Of a stretch of DNA of 64,000 nucleotides, positions 46,035-53,599 are shown piece by piece. Origin of the DNA: Paracoccus laeviglucosivorans (GTDB lineage Bacteria; Pseudomonadota; Alphaproteobacteria; Rhodobacterales; Rhodobacteraceae); the NCBI RefSeq assembly GCF_900182695.1, contig NZ_FXTK01000004.1:186001-250000 (forward strand). The letters run 5' to 3'. Position numbers and translations under genes: made by a program. The number at the start of each line of letters is the position of its first letter. Positions within the stretch are counted from its first letter, which is position 1. A model generated the notes under the pieces. It made no database searches. It was not told the origin of the DNA and was given only the letters and a program-made list of their open reading frames with translations.

Positions 46035-46393
46035 ACCTGCCTGTCCCGGTCCTGACCATCGGGTTGCTGATCGCCTCGAACATCTTCATGACATTCGCGT
46101 GGTATGGGCATCTGAAATTCAAATCGGCGCCGCTGATCACCGTGGTGCTGGTCAGCTGGGGCATCGCCTTCTTTGAATATCTGCTGCAGGTGCCCGCGAA
46201 CCGCTTCGGCTATGGTCATTTCAGCGCCGCCCAGCTGAAGACCATCCAAGAGGTCATCAGCCTGTCGGTCTTCGTGCTGTTTTCATGGTTCTATCTGGGC
46301 GAGAAGATCACCTGGAACGTCGCGCTTGGCTTTGCGCTGATCTGTCTGGGCGCGTTCTTTATCTTTCATCGCTTCGGCGGTCCGGCACATTAA
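46031..46393 (+). CDS. DMT-superfamily (DUF486) small membrane protein
   Basis: 120 residues with four membrane helices (VPVLTIGLLIASNIFMTFAWYGHL, PLITVVLVSWGIAFFEYLLQVPANR, LKTIQEVISLSVFVLFSWFYLGE, WNVALGFALICLGAFFIFH). The pattern FFEYLLQVPANR is typical of DUF486, a small branch of the drug/metabolite transporter superfamily of unknown substrate. Its ATG overlaps the dnaB stop (ATGA), so it is cotranslated with dnaB, though a functional link is unlikely. Confidence 0.88.
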   Translation: MNLPVPVLTIGLLIASNIFMTFAWYGHLKFKSAPLITVVLVSWGIAFFEYLLQVPANRFGYGHFSAAQLKTIQEVISLSVFVLFSWFYLGEKITWNVALGFALICLGAFFIFHRFGGPAH

Positions 46394-46450
46394 TCGACTA
46401 CCATACAAACGGCAGTTGCCTTTGTCCGCGCACCAAGCGATGACTTCGCC

Positions 46451-47647
46451 ATGACCGCATCCGTCCGCAGACCCAGCCTGTTGACCTTGGTTTCCATCAC
46501 GGGAACCGGGGCGCTTTCGATGAATATCTTCCTGCCGTCATTGCCCGGCATGGCGCGGCATTTCGACGTGCCCTATGCCACGATGCAGCTGTCGGTTTCG
46601 GGCTTTCTGGCGGTCAGCGCCGTCCTGCAACTGCTGTGCGGGCCGGTCAGCGACCGCTTCGGACGCAGGCCCGTGGTGCTGGGGTCGCTGTCGATCTTTC
46701 TGCTGGCGACGCTGGGAACGCTGCTTGCGCCCTCGGCGGGGTTGTTCTTGTTTTTCCGCATGGTGCAGGCCGTGATCACCTGCTGCTTTGTGCTGAGCCG
46801 CGCGGTCGTGCGCGACATCTTTCCGGCAGAACGCGCGGCCAGCATGATCGGTCTGGTGACCATGGCGATGTCGTTGGTCCCGATGATTGCGCCGACCATC
46901 GGCGGCGTGCTGGACGAAGGGTTCGGTTGGCGCGCCAGCTTCGTCACCATGGGCATCGCCGGCATCGCGGTCTGGCTGCTGTGCTGGTTCAACCTGACCG
47001 AGACGGCGCGCGGCGGCGGCATCCCGCTGCGCCAACAGATCGCGACCTATCCCGTCCTTGCGCGCTCGCATCGGTTCTGGGGCTATGCGCTGGCCGCGAT
47101 GCTCAGCGCCGGGGGGTTTTACGCCTTTCTGGGCGGTGCGCCCTTTGTCGGGCAAAGGGTGCTGCAGATGACGCCTGCGCAGGTGGGTTACTGGTTCGCC
47201 GCGCCTTCGATCGGCTATGCGCTGGGAAATTTCATATCCGTCCGCTGGTCCACCCGTCTGGGCATGAACCGCATGATCCTGATCGGCGCGGTCACCTGCA
47301 CCGTGCCTTTGGCTATCGCGCTGGTCATCGACCAGATGGGCGGACAATCCGCGCTGGTCTTTTTCGGTTCGGTCGCGTTCATGGGACTGGGCAACGGCAT
47401 CCTTTTGCCCAACGCGAATGCCGGCATGATGAGCGTGCGGCCGGAACTGGCAGGCACGGCCAGCGGGCTTGGCGGCTCGATGTCGGTCGCGGGCGGGGCG
47501 GGGCTTGCAGCACTTGCCGGGGCATTTTTGCATGACGACGCGGGCGCGGCCCCCTTGCTGATCATCATGGTCGCCGTCGCGGCAGGTTCGATTGTGGCAA
47601 TCCTTTGGGTCATGGCGCGCGAACGCAAGGTGCTGGGCCTGAACTGA
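46451..47647 (+). CDS. Bcr/CflA family drug-resistance MFS transporter
   Basis: 398 residues, twelve predicted membrane helices. The start SLLTLVSITGTGALSMNIFLPSLPGMARHF, motif A GPVSDRFGRRPVVLGS and motif C-like GRSVVRDIF-type segment (SRAVVRDIFPAERAASMIG) identify the Bcr/CflA branch of proton-driven exporters. The substrate cannot be inferred. It ends 64 bp before the ScfR-type regulator, in a gap holding the regulator's operators; the two may be unrelated. Confidence 0.9.
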   Translation: MTASVRRPSLLTLVSITGTGALSMNIFLPSLPGMARHFDVPYATMQLSVSGFLAVSAVLQLLCGPVSDRFGRRPVVLGSLSIFLLATLGTLLAPSAGLFLFFRMVQAVITCCFVLSRAVVRDIFPAERAASMIGLVTMAMSLVPMIAPTIGGVLDEGFGWRASFVTMGIAGIAVWLLCWFNLTETARGGGIPLRQQIATYPVLARSHRFWGYALAAMLSAGGFYAFLGGAPFVGQRVLQMTPAQVGYWFAAPSIGYALGNFISVRWSTRLGMNRMILIGAVTCTVPLAIALVIDQMGGQSALVFFGSVAFMGLGNGILLPNANAGMMSVRPELAGTASGLGGSMSVAGGAGLAALAGAFLHDDAGAAPLLIIMVAVAAGSIVAILWVMARERKVLGLN

Positions 47648-47665
47648 CGGGACTTGCGCGGGCGG

Positions 47666-47696
47666 CTTTGCAAAGCCTAGAAATGACTTTGCAAAG
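47666..47696. promoter_or_regulatory. Paired ScfR/RamB-type operators
   Basis: The perfect palindrome CTTTGCAAAG occurs twice, at 47666-47675 and 47687-47696, centres 21 bp apart (two helical turns) and just upstream of the regulator's TTG start. TTTGCAAA repeats are the element described for ScfR regulators such as PccR and RamB, so autoregulation is likely. Confidence 0.78.
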
Positions 47697-47711
47697 GAAA
47701 GGACGCAGCTC

Positions 47712-49106
47712 TTGGCCACGCAGAAGATCTATGCCGGGGTAGCGCTTCGCGACACGCGGGGCCGGGCTGGGCTGACGCAGCGCGCCTTTGCGGACCGGCT
47801 GGGCGTGTCGCTGCCCTATCTGTCGCAGATGGAGAACAACCACCGCCCGGTTTCAGCCGGTGTGCTGCTGCGTCTGGCGTCGGAATTCGCGGTCGATCTG
47901 GGGGCCATCGCAATGGGCGATGCCGAACGCATGGTCATGGACATGACCGAGGCGCTTGCCGACCCGATCTTTGACGCGCCCCCGCCCCGCGCCGATCTGC
48001 GATTGGCCGCGACGAACGCGCCTGCGCTTGTGCGCGCCTTTCTGGACCTGTATCGCGCCCATCGCGACGGTCAGGAACGGCTTGCGGCACTGGATGAAGC
48101 CTTGGGCGCGGGCGGGCAAAATGCCACCTCCTCACCATGGGAGGAGGTGCGCGATTTTTTCCACTATTGCGACAACTATATCGACGCGGTGGACCGTGCA
48201 GCGGAACATTTCGCCCGCAGCCATCCCGACACGACACCGCTGCAACGCGCGTTTGCCGGGCTGTCCCGGCGCGGCCTGACGGTGCAGATGGCGGAAATGG
48301 GCGGCGCTGCGGTCTATCTGCGCGATGCCAACCGCATCACGCTGAACGCCGCCGCCGGTCAAGCGACGCAGGCTTTTCAGCTTTTGCACCTGCTCGCGCT
48401 TGAGGCGCATGGCGATCTGCTGGACGCCACGCTGGAACTGGCGCGGTTTCGCAGCAACAGCGCCCGCGACATCGCACGTCTTGGGCTGGCCAATTACTTC
48501 GCGGGCGCCGCGATGATGCCTTACGGACCCTTTCTGCGCGCTGCCCGCACCGAGCGGCATGATCTTGAGCGGCTGGCCCATCTGTTCCACGCCTCATTAG
48601 AACAGGTGGCCCATAGGCTTTCCACGCTTCAACGCGGCGGTGATCGGGGCGTGCCGTTCTTTTTCGTGCGCGTCGATCAGGCGGGCACGATCACCAAGCG
48701 CCATTCGGCCACGCGGATGCAATTCGCCCGGTTCGGCGGCGCCTGCCCGCTATGGAACGTGCATCAGGCCTTCGAAACTCCGGGCCGCTTTCTGCGCCAA
48801 TTGGCCGAGACGCCGGACGGGATGCGCTATCTGCTGCTGGCGCGCGACGTGTCGAAACATGCGGGCGCGTTCAACGCGCCTGTGCGCCGCTTTGCGATCG
48901 GGCTGGGCTGCGAGATCAGCCACGCCCGTGATCTGGTCTATGCCGATGGGCTTGATCTGGGCAATCCCAACCTGTTCGAACCCATCGGGGTGTCGTGCCG
49001 CATCTGCCCACGCACGACCTGTCATCAACGGTCGGTGCCACCGATGGACAGACATATTCGAATCCCCGCTGACAGGTCCGGGCCGCTGCCCTATGAAATC
49101 GCCTGA
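47712..49106 (+). CDS. ScfR/RamB-type short-chain fatty acyl-CoA regulator
   Basis: 464 residues: an XRE helix-turn-helix (about 10-66: ALRDTRGRAGLTQRAFADRLGVSLPYLSQMENN in pieces), an IrrE/ImmA-like middle region without an HExxH zinc motif, and a C-terminal domain with Cys429, Cys432 and Cys437 in CRICPRTTC. This architecture is that of PccR/RamB regulators, which sense acyl-CoA levels and control propionyl-CoA or acetate assimilation. The start is TTG, with AAAGGAAAGGA upstream. Two TTTGCAAA operators lie directly before it. Confidence 0.86.
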   Translation: MATQKIYAGVALRDTRGRAGLTQRAFADRLGVSLPYLSQMENNHRPVSAGVLLRLASEFAVDLGAIAMGDAERMVMDMTEALADPIFDAPPPRADLRLAATNAPALVRAFLDLYRAHRDGQERLAALDEALGAGGQNATSSPWEEVRDFFHYCDNYIDAVDRAAEHFARSHPDTTPLQRAFAGLSRRGLTVQMAEMGGAAVYLRDANRITLNAAAGQATQAFQLLHLLALEAHGDLLDATLELARFRSNSARDIARLGLANYFAGAAMMPYGPFLRAARTERHDLERLAHLFHASLEQVAHRLSTLQRGGDRGVPFFFVRVDQAGTITKRHSATRMQFARFGGACPLWNVHQAFETPGRFLRQLAETPDGMRYLLLARDVSKHAGAFNAPVRRFAIGLGCEISHARDLVYADGLDLGNPNLFEPIGVSCRICPRTTCHQRSVPPMDRHIRIPADRSGPLPYEIA

Positions 49107-49505
49107 TGCGCGCGAACGCAGACCGCCCGGTCTGGTTCCATAGACCTATACGAATCCCCAAGGCGAATTTGGGCATTTGCCCGGTTTTCAGGCAATTATT
49201 CAGGCCGTAAAACTTACAACCTCTTCCTACAGGCCATGCACTGATACGGCTGCGCTTTCCCGCAATACATTCGGCGCTTGCCGGGGTTTTCTAGAAAAAC
49301 AGCGCATCGCCACAATTCGCGTTAAAGGCGAATACCGGCGGTTATCCACTGGCCTTACACGCTATGATCGGCGTCAATCCGCGCAGTGTGACAGCATATA
49401 TTTCAGCGATGTTGCGCTTTCGTCACAGGTCGGATTTATGAGGCATCAGCCGCGCCTGCCTTTGCCCGGCCCAAGCTGCGTAGCAAACAAAATGGACCAG
49501 GGACA
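49107..49505. other. Gene-free region upstream of the M23 peptidase
   Basis: 399 bp. The open frame at 49177-49527 lacks a ribosome site and resemblance and overlaps the next gene, so it is not called. It holds TTATCCACT (49342-49350, one mismatch from a DnaA box), a 6-bp inverted repeat ATTCGC / GCGAAT (49315-49333) and a promoter-like pair TTGCGC-N17-TTTATG (49412-49440). Confidence 0.55.
49412..49440 (+). promoter_or_regulatory. Candidate promoter of the M23-bactofilin operon
   Basis: TTGCGC at 49412-49417, 17-bp spacer, TTTATG at 49435-49440, about 65 bp before the start codon. Moderate match. Confidence 0.4.
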
Positions 49506-50798
49506 TTGCGCATCACTCATAGCCTGAATTCAGTGCTCGAGCGCTGGTTGCCGGAACAGCGACTCTTCCTGAAATCGGACGACACGACGCGCTTCGTCAG
49601 GCTCAGCCCCTCGACGCAGCTTGTGGCGTTGGGTGGAACCGCCGTGGTGTTTGGCTGGACGATCATCGCAAGCTCGATCCTAGCCATTGACGCCGTGACC
49701 GCACATGGCACGCGCGATGAAAGCCGCCGCTCGCAGGATGCGTTCGAACAGCGGCTGACCGACCTGTCTACCGAACGCGACAACCGCGCAGCCGAAGCCG
49801 CAGCCGCGCAGAACCGCTTTTCGGTCGCGCTGGATCAGGTGTCGCGGATGCAGTCGCAGCTGCTGGAATCCGAGGCGCGCCGCCGCGAGTTGGAGACCGG
49901 GCTGGGCGTGGTGCAATCCAGCCTGCAGGCCGCCGTCAAGGAACGCAATGACGCCGTGACCCGTCTGACCGAGGCGGGAGAGGCTGCGCCCGTCGCGCGC
50001 ACCGCCGAATTGCAGGCCGCGCTGGACATCGTGTCGGGCGAACTCAGCAAATCCGCCACCGACCGCGCCGATGCCGTGCGGCTGGCCGCAGATGCCAAGC
50101 GCGTCGCTGATGCGGTCACGCTGGAACGCGATCAGATCGTCGCCCGCAACGACGAAATCCTGAGCCAGGTCGAGGATGCCGTCAGCATCTCGGTGAAACC
50201 GCTGGATCAGATGTTCCGCAGCGTCGGCATGAACCCCGACGAGGTGCTGAGCACCATCCGCAAGGGCTATTCCGGCGAGGGTGGCCCGCTGAACCCGATC
50301 AGCTACTCCTCCAGCGGGGATGCCGACATCACGCAGGGCGAAGCCAAGGCGAATGAAATCCTGATCACGCTGGATCAGATGAACAGCTATCGCATTGCGG
50401 TCGAAAAGATGCCGCTGGCGATGCCGGTCAAATCCGCCTTCCGCTACACCTCACCTTTTGGGCGTCGCTGGGGACGCGCGCATGAAGGCATCGACATGGC
50501 CGCGCCGGTCGGCACCGACATCTTTGCCACTGCCGATGGTGAAGTGATTTTTGCTGGCTGGCAAAGTGGTTACGGCAACCTGATCAAGATCAGGCATGAG
50601 CTGGGCACCGAAACCCGCTATGGCCACCTGTCCAAAATCAAGGTGAAGGTGGGCCAAAAGGTATCGCGCGGCAGCCTGATTGCTGCTATGGGCAACACTG
50701 GCAGGTCGACCGGGCCGCATCTTCACTATGAAGTTCGCGTGAACGGTCGCGCCGTGAACCCCATGACCTTCATCAAGGCGGCCCAAAATGTTTTCTAA
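49506..50798 (+). CDS. M23 family metallopeptidase with coiled coil
   Basis: 430 residues: a cytoplasmic N-terminus, one membrane helix (about 39-61), a long charged coiled coil (about 75-220) and a C-terminal LytM/M23 domain with zinc ligands His326 and Asp330 (HEGIDMAAP) and His407, plus His405, in GPHLHYEV. All metal residues are present, so it is probably an active periplasmic peptidoglycan endopeptidase. The start is TTG at 49506; the preceding AGGGA is closer than usual, so the exact start is uncertain. It overlaps the bactofilin gene by 11 bp, a recurrent bacterial pairing for cell shape. Confidence 0.88.
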   Translation: MRITHSLNSVLERWLPEQRLFLKSDDTTRFVRLSPSTQLVALGGTAVVFGWTIIASSILAIDAVTAHGTRDESRRSQDAFEQRLTDLSTERDNRAAEAAAAQNRFSVALDQVSRMQSQLLESEARRRELETGLGVVQSSLQAAVKERNDAVTRLTEAGEAAPVARTAELQAALDIVSGELSKSATDRADAVRLAADAKRVADAVTLERDQIVARNDEILSQVEDAVSISVKPLDQMFRSVGMNPDEVLSTIRKGYSGEGGPLNPISYSSSGDADITQGEAKANEILITLDQMNSYRIAVEKMPLAMPVKSAFRYTSPFGRRWGRAHEGIDMAAPVGTDIFATADGEVIFAGWQSGYGNLIKIRHELGTETRYGHLSKIKVKVGQKVSRGSLIAAMGNTGRSTGPHLHYEVRVNGRAVNPMTFIKAAQNVF

Positions 50799-51294
50799 GA
50801 CCCGTGTCACTGAACCCGGCCCGCGCAATCAACCCGCGCCCGAGCCGGAAACCGCGCGCAGCTTTGACACGAGCTATGACGTTCCGGCGTCGGCTGCGGC
50901 CCCCCGCACGCGCACGGCGCCGTCCGTGCTGGCCGCAGACCTGACCGTCACCGGCAATATAAAGACGCAGGGCGATATTCAGGTCGAAGGCACTATCGAA
51001 GGTGACATCCGCGCCCATCAGCTGATCGTCGGCGAAAGCGCGACCATCCGTGGCGAGATCGTGGCCGAGGAGGTCGTGGTGAACGGTCGCGTCATCGGTC
51101 GCGTGCGCGGCCTGAAAGTGCGCCTGACCGCCACCGCCCGCGTCGAAGGCGACATCATCCACAAGACCATCGCCATCGAATCCGGCGCGCATTTCGAAGG
51201 TTCGGTGCAGCGTCAGGAAGACCCGCTGGCCAATGGCGTGACGCCCAAGCTGGCCCCGCCTGCAGCGGCCCCCAAGGCTGCCGCAGACGAATAA
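50788..51294 (+). CDS. Bactofilin
   Basis: 168 residues. A disordered Pro/Ala-rich N-terminus (about 1-45) precedes a right-handed beta-helix domain (about 48-150) with the bactofilin repeat spacing: LTVTGNIKTQGDIQVEGTIEGDIRAHQLIVGESATIRGEI in pieces, then RVIGRVRGLKVRLTATARVEGDIIHKTIAIESGAHFEGSV. Bactofilins polymerise without nucleotides into cytoskeletal filaments and often localise peptidoglycan enzymes. The start lies inside the M23 peptidase end (11-bp overlap), so the two are translationally coupled. A terminator follows. Confidence 0.93.
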   Translation: MFSKTRVTEPGPRNQPAPEPETARSFDTSYDVPASAAAPRTRTAPSVLAADLTVTGNIKTQGDIQVEGTIEGDIRAHQLIVGESATIRGEIVAEEVVVNGRVIGRVRGLKVRLTATARVEGDIIHKTIAIESGAHFEGSVQRQEDPLANGVTPKLAPPAAAPKAAADE

Positions 51295-51320
51295 TCCGAC
51301 GCATCGGTGGAAACGGTATA

Positions 51321-51344
51321 AGGCGGCCAATGGCCGCCTTTTTC
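51321..51344 (+). terminator. Terminator of the M23-bactofilin operon
   Basis: AGGCGGC / GCCGCCT stem with a CAATG loop, followed by TTTTTC. Confidence 0.88.
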
Positions 51345-51459
51345 ATGTCGTGGGATCTTCCGGCCCTTGATCCGGCATCGGGTCTGGCAAGGGCGGCCGG
51401 TCGGGATCGGGGATCGGGCGCGGCTCTGGACCTGCTGGCTTTGAGCGCATCGCCTTACC

Positions 51460-51954
51460 CTATACCGGATAGCGCGTTTTCAGCGCATCCGCGACCGAAG
51501 GGGTCACGAATTTCGTCACATCCCCACCCAGCCGCGCGATTTCCTTGACCAGTTTGGATGCGATGGCCTGACGACGCGCATCGGCCATCAGGAACACCGT
51601 TTCGATATTGGCGTCCAGCGCACGGTTCATGCCGACCATCTGGAATTCATATTCGAAATCCGCCACCGCGCGCAGGCCGCGCACGATCACCGTCGCACCC
51701 ACGTCGCGGGCGCAGTCGATCAGCAGATTTTCGAACGGATGGACAAGGATTTCGCCGCCCACCCGCTCGGTGACGGCCACGCATTCACTGCGCACCATCT
51801 CGACCCGTTCATCCAGATCGAAAAGCGGCTTCTTGTCGCGATTGATCGCCACGCCGATCACCAGACGATCGACCAGCGCCATGGCGCGCTGGATGATGTC
51901 CAGATGTCCCAGCGTGATCGGGTCGAAGGTGCCCGGATACAGACCGATACGCAT
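51460..51954 (-). CDS. coaD: Phosphopantetheine adenylyltransferase
   Basis: 164 residues. It transfers AMP to 4'-phosphopantetheine, the penultimate step of CoA synthesis. The nucleotidyltransferase motif GTFDPITLGH (8-17) and RGLRAVADFEYEFQMVGMNR are present. The C-terminal ISSSxVRE position reads IASKLVKEI, the usual variant in this family. The ATG at 51954 (MRIGLYPG) was chosen over an in-frame start 7 codons upstream. Monocistronic and leftward. Confidence 0.95.
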   Translation of the reverse strand: MRIGLYPGTFDPITLGHLDIIQRAMALVDRLVIGVAINRDKKPLFDLDERVEMVRSECVAVTERVGGEILVHPFENLLIDCARDVGATVIVRGLRAVADFEYEFQMVGMNRALDANIETVFLMADARRQAIASKLVKEIARLGGDVTKFVTPSVADALKTRYPV

Positions 51955-52065
51955 GGTCTCGCCTCCCTCTCTCAACGGCTGGCGCAGCGAAACAGCTTTT
52001 GCCGCGCGATTGCAAGGGGCTGCAAACCCTTGATACGTCGCCTGTGACTTTGGTCGGGCCGGGCC

Positions 52066-52503
52066 TTAGTTGCCCATGATCATGCCGGTCAGGGCTTCCT
52101 TTTCCGCCGCCAGCTCCTTGAGACGGGCCGAAACCGCGTCCCCGATGGATACGATGCCCAGCATATGGCCGCTTTCATCCACGACCGGAAGGTGGCGGAA
52201 CCGGCCCTGCGTCATGCGATTCAGGATCTCCAACGCATCCTCGCCGGTCGAGCAGGTCATCAGCTTTCGGGTCATCAGGTCGCTGATGGGCTGGTCCAGA
52301 ACGGCCGCGCCGCGTTTGCCCAATTCGCGCACGATGTCGCGTTCCGACAGGATGCCTAGCGGGATCTTTCCATCCTCGGATACCACGATCGCACCGATGC
52401 GCTTTTCGGACAGCAGTTTCGCGGCATCCGCCACGGTCACGTCCGGGGCGACCGTGAAGATTTCGCCGCTGGCTTTCATCGACAGGATCTGGTTCACAAG
52501 CAT
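52066..52503 (-). CDS. CBS-domain pair protein
   Basis: 145 residues made almost wholly of two CBS motifs (about 8-60: EIFTVAPDVTVADAAKLLSEKRIGAIVVSED in pieces; about 75-125: LMTCSTGEDALEILNRMTQGRFRHLPVVDESGHMLGIVSIGD in pieces). Such stand-alone Bateman modules bind adenine nucleotides and act as energy or redox sensors on unknown partners. No catalytic domain. AGGAGG precedes the ATG. It lies leftward, between coaD and the LysR gene, without overlap. Confidence 0.92.
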   Translation of the reverse strand: MLVNQILSMKASGEIFTVAPDVTVADAAKLLSEKRIGAIVVSEDGKIPLGILSERDIVRELGKRGAAVLDQPISDLMTRKLMTCSTGEDALEILNRMTQGRFRHLPVVDESGHMLGIVSIGDAVSARLKELAAEKEALTGMIMGN

Positions 52504-52573
52504 CGCAACTCCTCCTTATCGGGCTGGCATCGGGCTGCCCATAGGGTCAGCGTTGCCGCAACCCGTGCTTGCG

Positions 52574-53494
52574 TCAAGTCCGCCGTTCGGCCGATGCCTC
52601 AAGGGTTGCAAGCTGTGTCTCAAGCCGCGCAACCTCGGCCCTGATCCCCTGCCCCAAGGCATCCGCCAGCCGGTTCATCCGCTGCGAGCGTCGGTCGTCA
52701 GCATAGCGCACCAGCCAGAAGCTGCGCGTCAGCGACACCTGATCGGTCAGCAGCCGCCGCACGCCGGGGTGAAAGGGAATCGCAAAGTCATGCACGATCC
52801 CAAGTCCCGCGCCCGCCCGGATCGCCTGCATCTGGACCGACACCGAGTTCGAGGTGAGCTGCGCGAAATCAACCCCTGTCTCGGTCATGTAATCCAGCTC
52901 GCGGTCAAAGATCATGTCGGGGATATAGCCGATCATGCGATGTGCCCGCAGGTCGCTGCGGTCGCGGATCGGTGGATGGGCCGCCAGATAGTCGTCATGC
53001 CCCGCCAGATGCAACCGGTAATCCGTTAGGCGCTGCACCACCAGCCGCCCGGCCTGCGGCTGCGACACGGCGATTGCCATATCCGCCTCGCGCCGCGACA
53101 GGCTGAACATGCGCGGCAGCGCGACGATCTGCAGTTCCAGCCCCGGATGCGCCTCGCATAGTCGGGCGCAGACCTGCGGCAACAGATAATTCGCGCAGCC
53201 ATCCGGCGCGCCGATGCGCAATTGCCCCGACAGATCGCCCGGCCCCGACAGCGCCTCGGCGGCCACGCTTAGCGCCTGTTCGGCGGTTTCCGCATGGGGC
53301 AGCAGCCGCTCGCCCTCGGGGGCCAGCGCATAGCCTTGCGGGGTCTTGACGAACAGCTTGGCGCCCAGCCCCGCCTCAAGCCGCGCGATGCGCCGTCCGA
53401 CGGTCGAGGCATCGATGCCCAGCCGCCGCCCCGCACCCGACAGACTGTCGGCACGGGCCACCGCCAGAAAGATGCGCAGGTCGTCCCAATCCAT
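52574..53494 (-). CDS. LysR family transcriptional regulator
   Basis: 306 residues: N-terminal winged HTH (WDDLRIFLAVARADSLSGAGRRLGIDASTVGRRIARLEAGLGAKLF in pieces) and a LysR substrate-binding domain (LSGQLRIGAPDGCANYLLPQ, PHPGVRRLL-type end). The frame stays open 1.5 kb upstream, antisense to mmsA; the family start MDWDDLRIF fixes the ATG at 53494. It is divergent from mmsA, with two inverted repeats in the 105-bp gap, so it is the likely regulator of the mms genes. Effector unknown. Confidence 0.92.
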   Translation of the reverse strand: MDWDDLRIFLAVARADSLSGAGRRLGIDASTVGRRIARLEAGLGAKLFVKTPQGYALAPEGERLLPHAETAEQALSVAAEALSGPGDLSGQLRIGAPDGCANYLLPQVCARLCEAHPGLELQIVALPRMFSLSRREADMAIAVSQPQAGRLVVQRLTDYRLHLAGHDDYLAAHPPIRDRSDLRAHRMIGYIPDMIFDRELDYMTETGVDFAQLTSNSVSVQMQAIRAGAGLGIVHDFAIPFHPGVRRLLTDQVSLTRSFWLVRYADDRRSQRMNRLADALGQGIRAEVARLETQLATLEASAERRT

Positions 53495-53503
53495 CGCCAC
53501 CCC

Positions 53504-53552
53504 TTTGCAGAAATGCAAAACGCTTTTGCCAGACTTCCTATTTATCTGGCAA
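53504..53552. promoter_or_regulatory. Two inverted repeats in the LysR/mmsA divergent gap
   Basis: TTTGCA-N4-TGCAAA (53504-53519) and TTGCCAGA-N11-TCTGGCAA (53526-53552), both perfect. T-N11-A type dyads of this kind are typical LysR binding sites; the second is centred about 60 bp before mmsA. Confidence 0.65.
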
Positions 53553-53599
53553 TGCTGCAAGTCTAGGATTACGCCCAAGCAAAACCTCGGGAGGCTTTC

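Noticed and set aside
49177..49527. 116-codon open frame upstream of the M23 peptidase
   Set aside because: No ribosome site or family; overlaps the start of the real gene.
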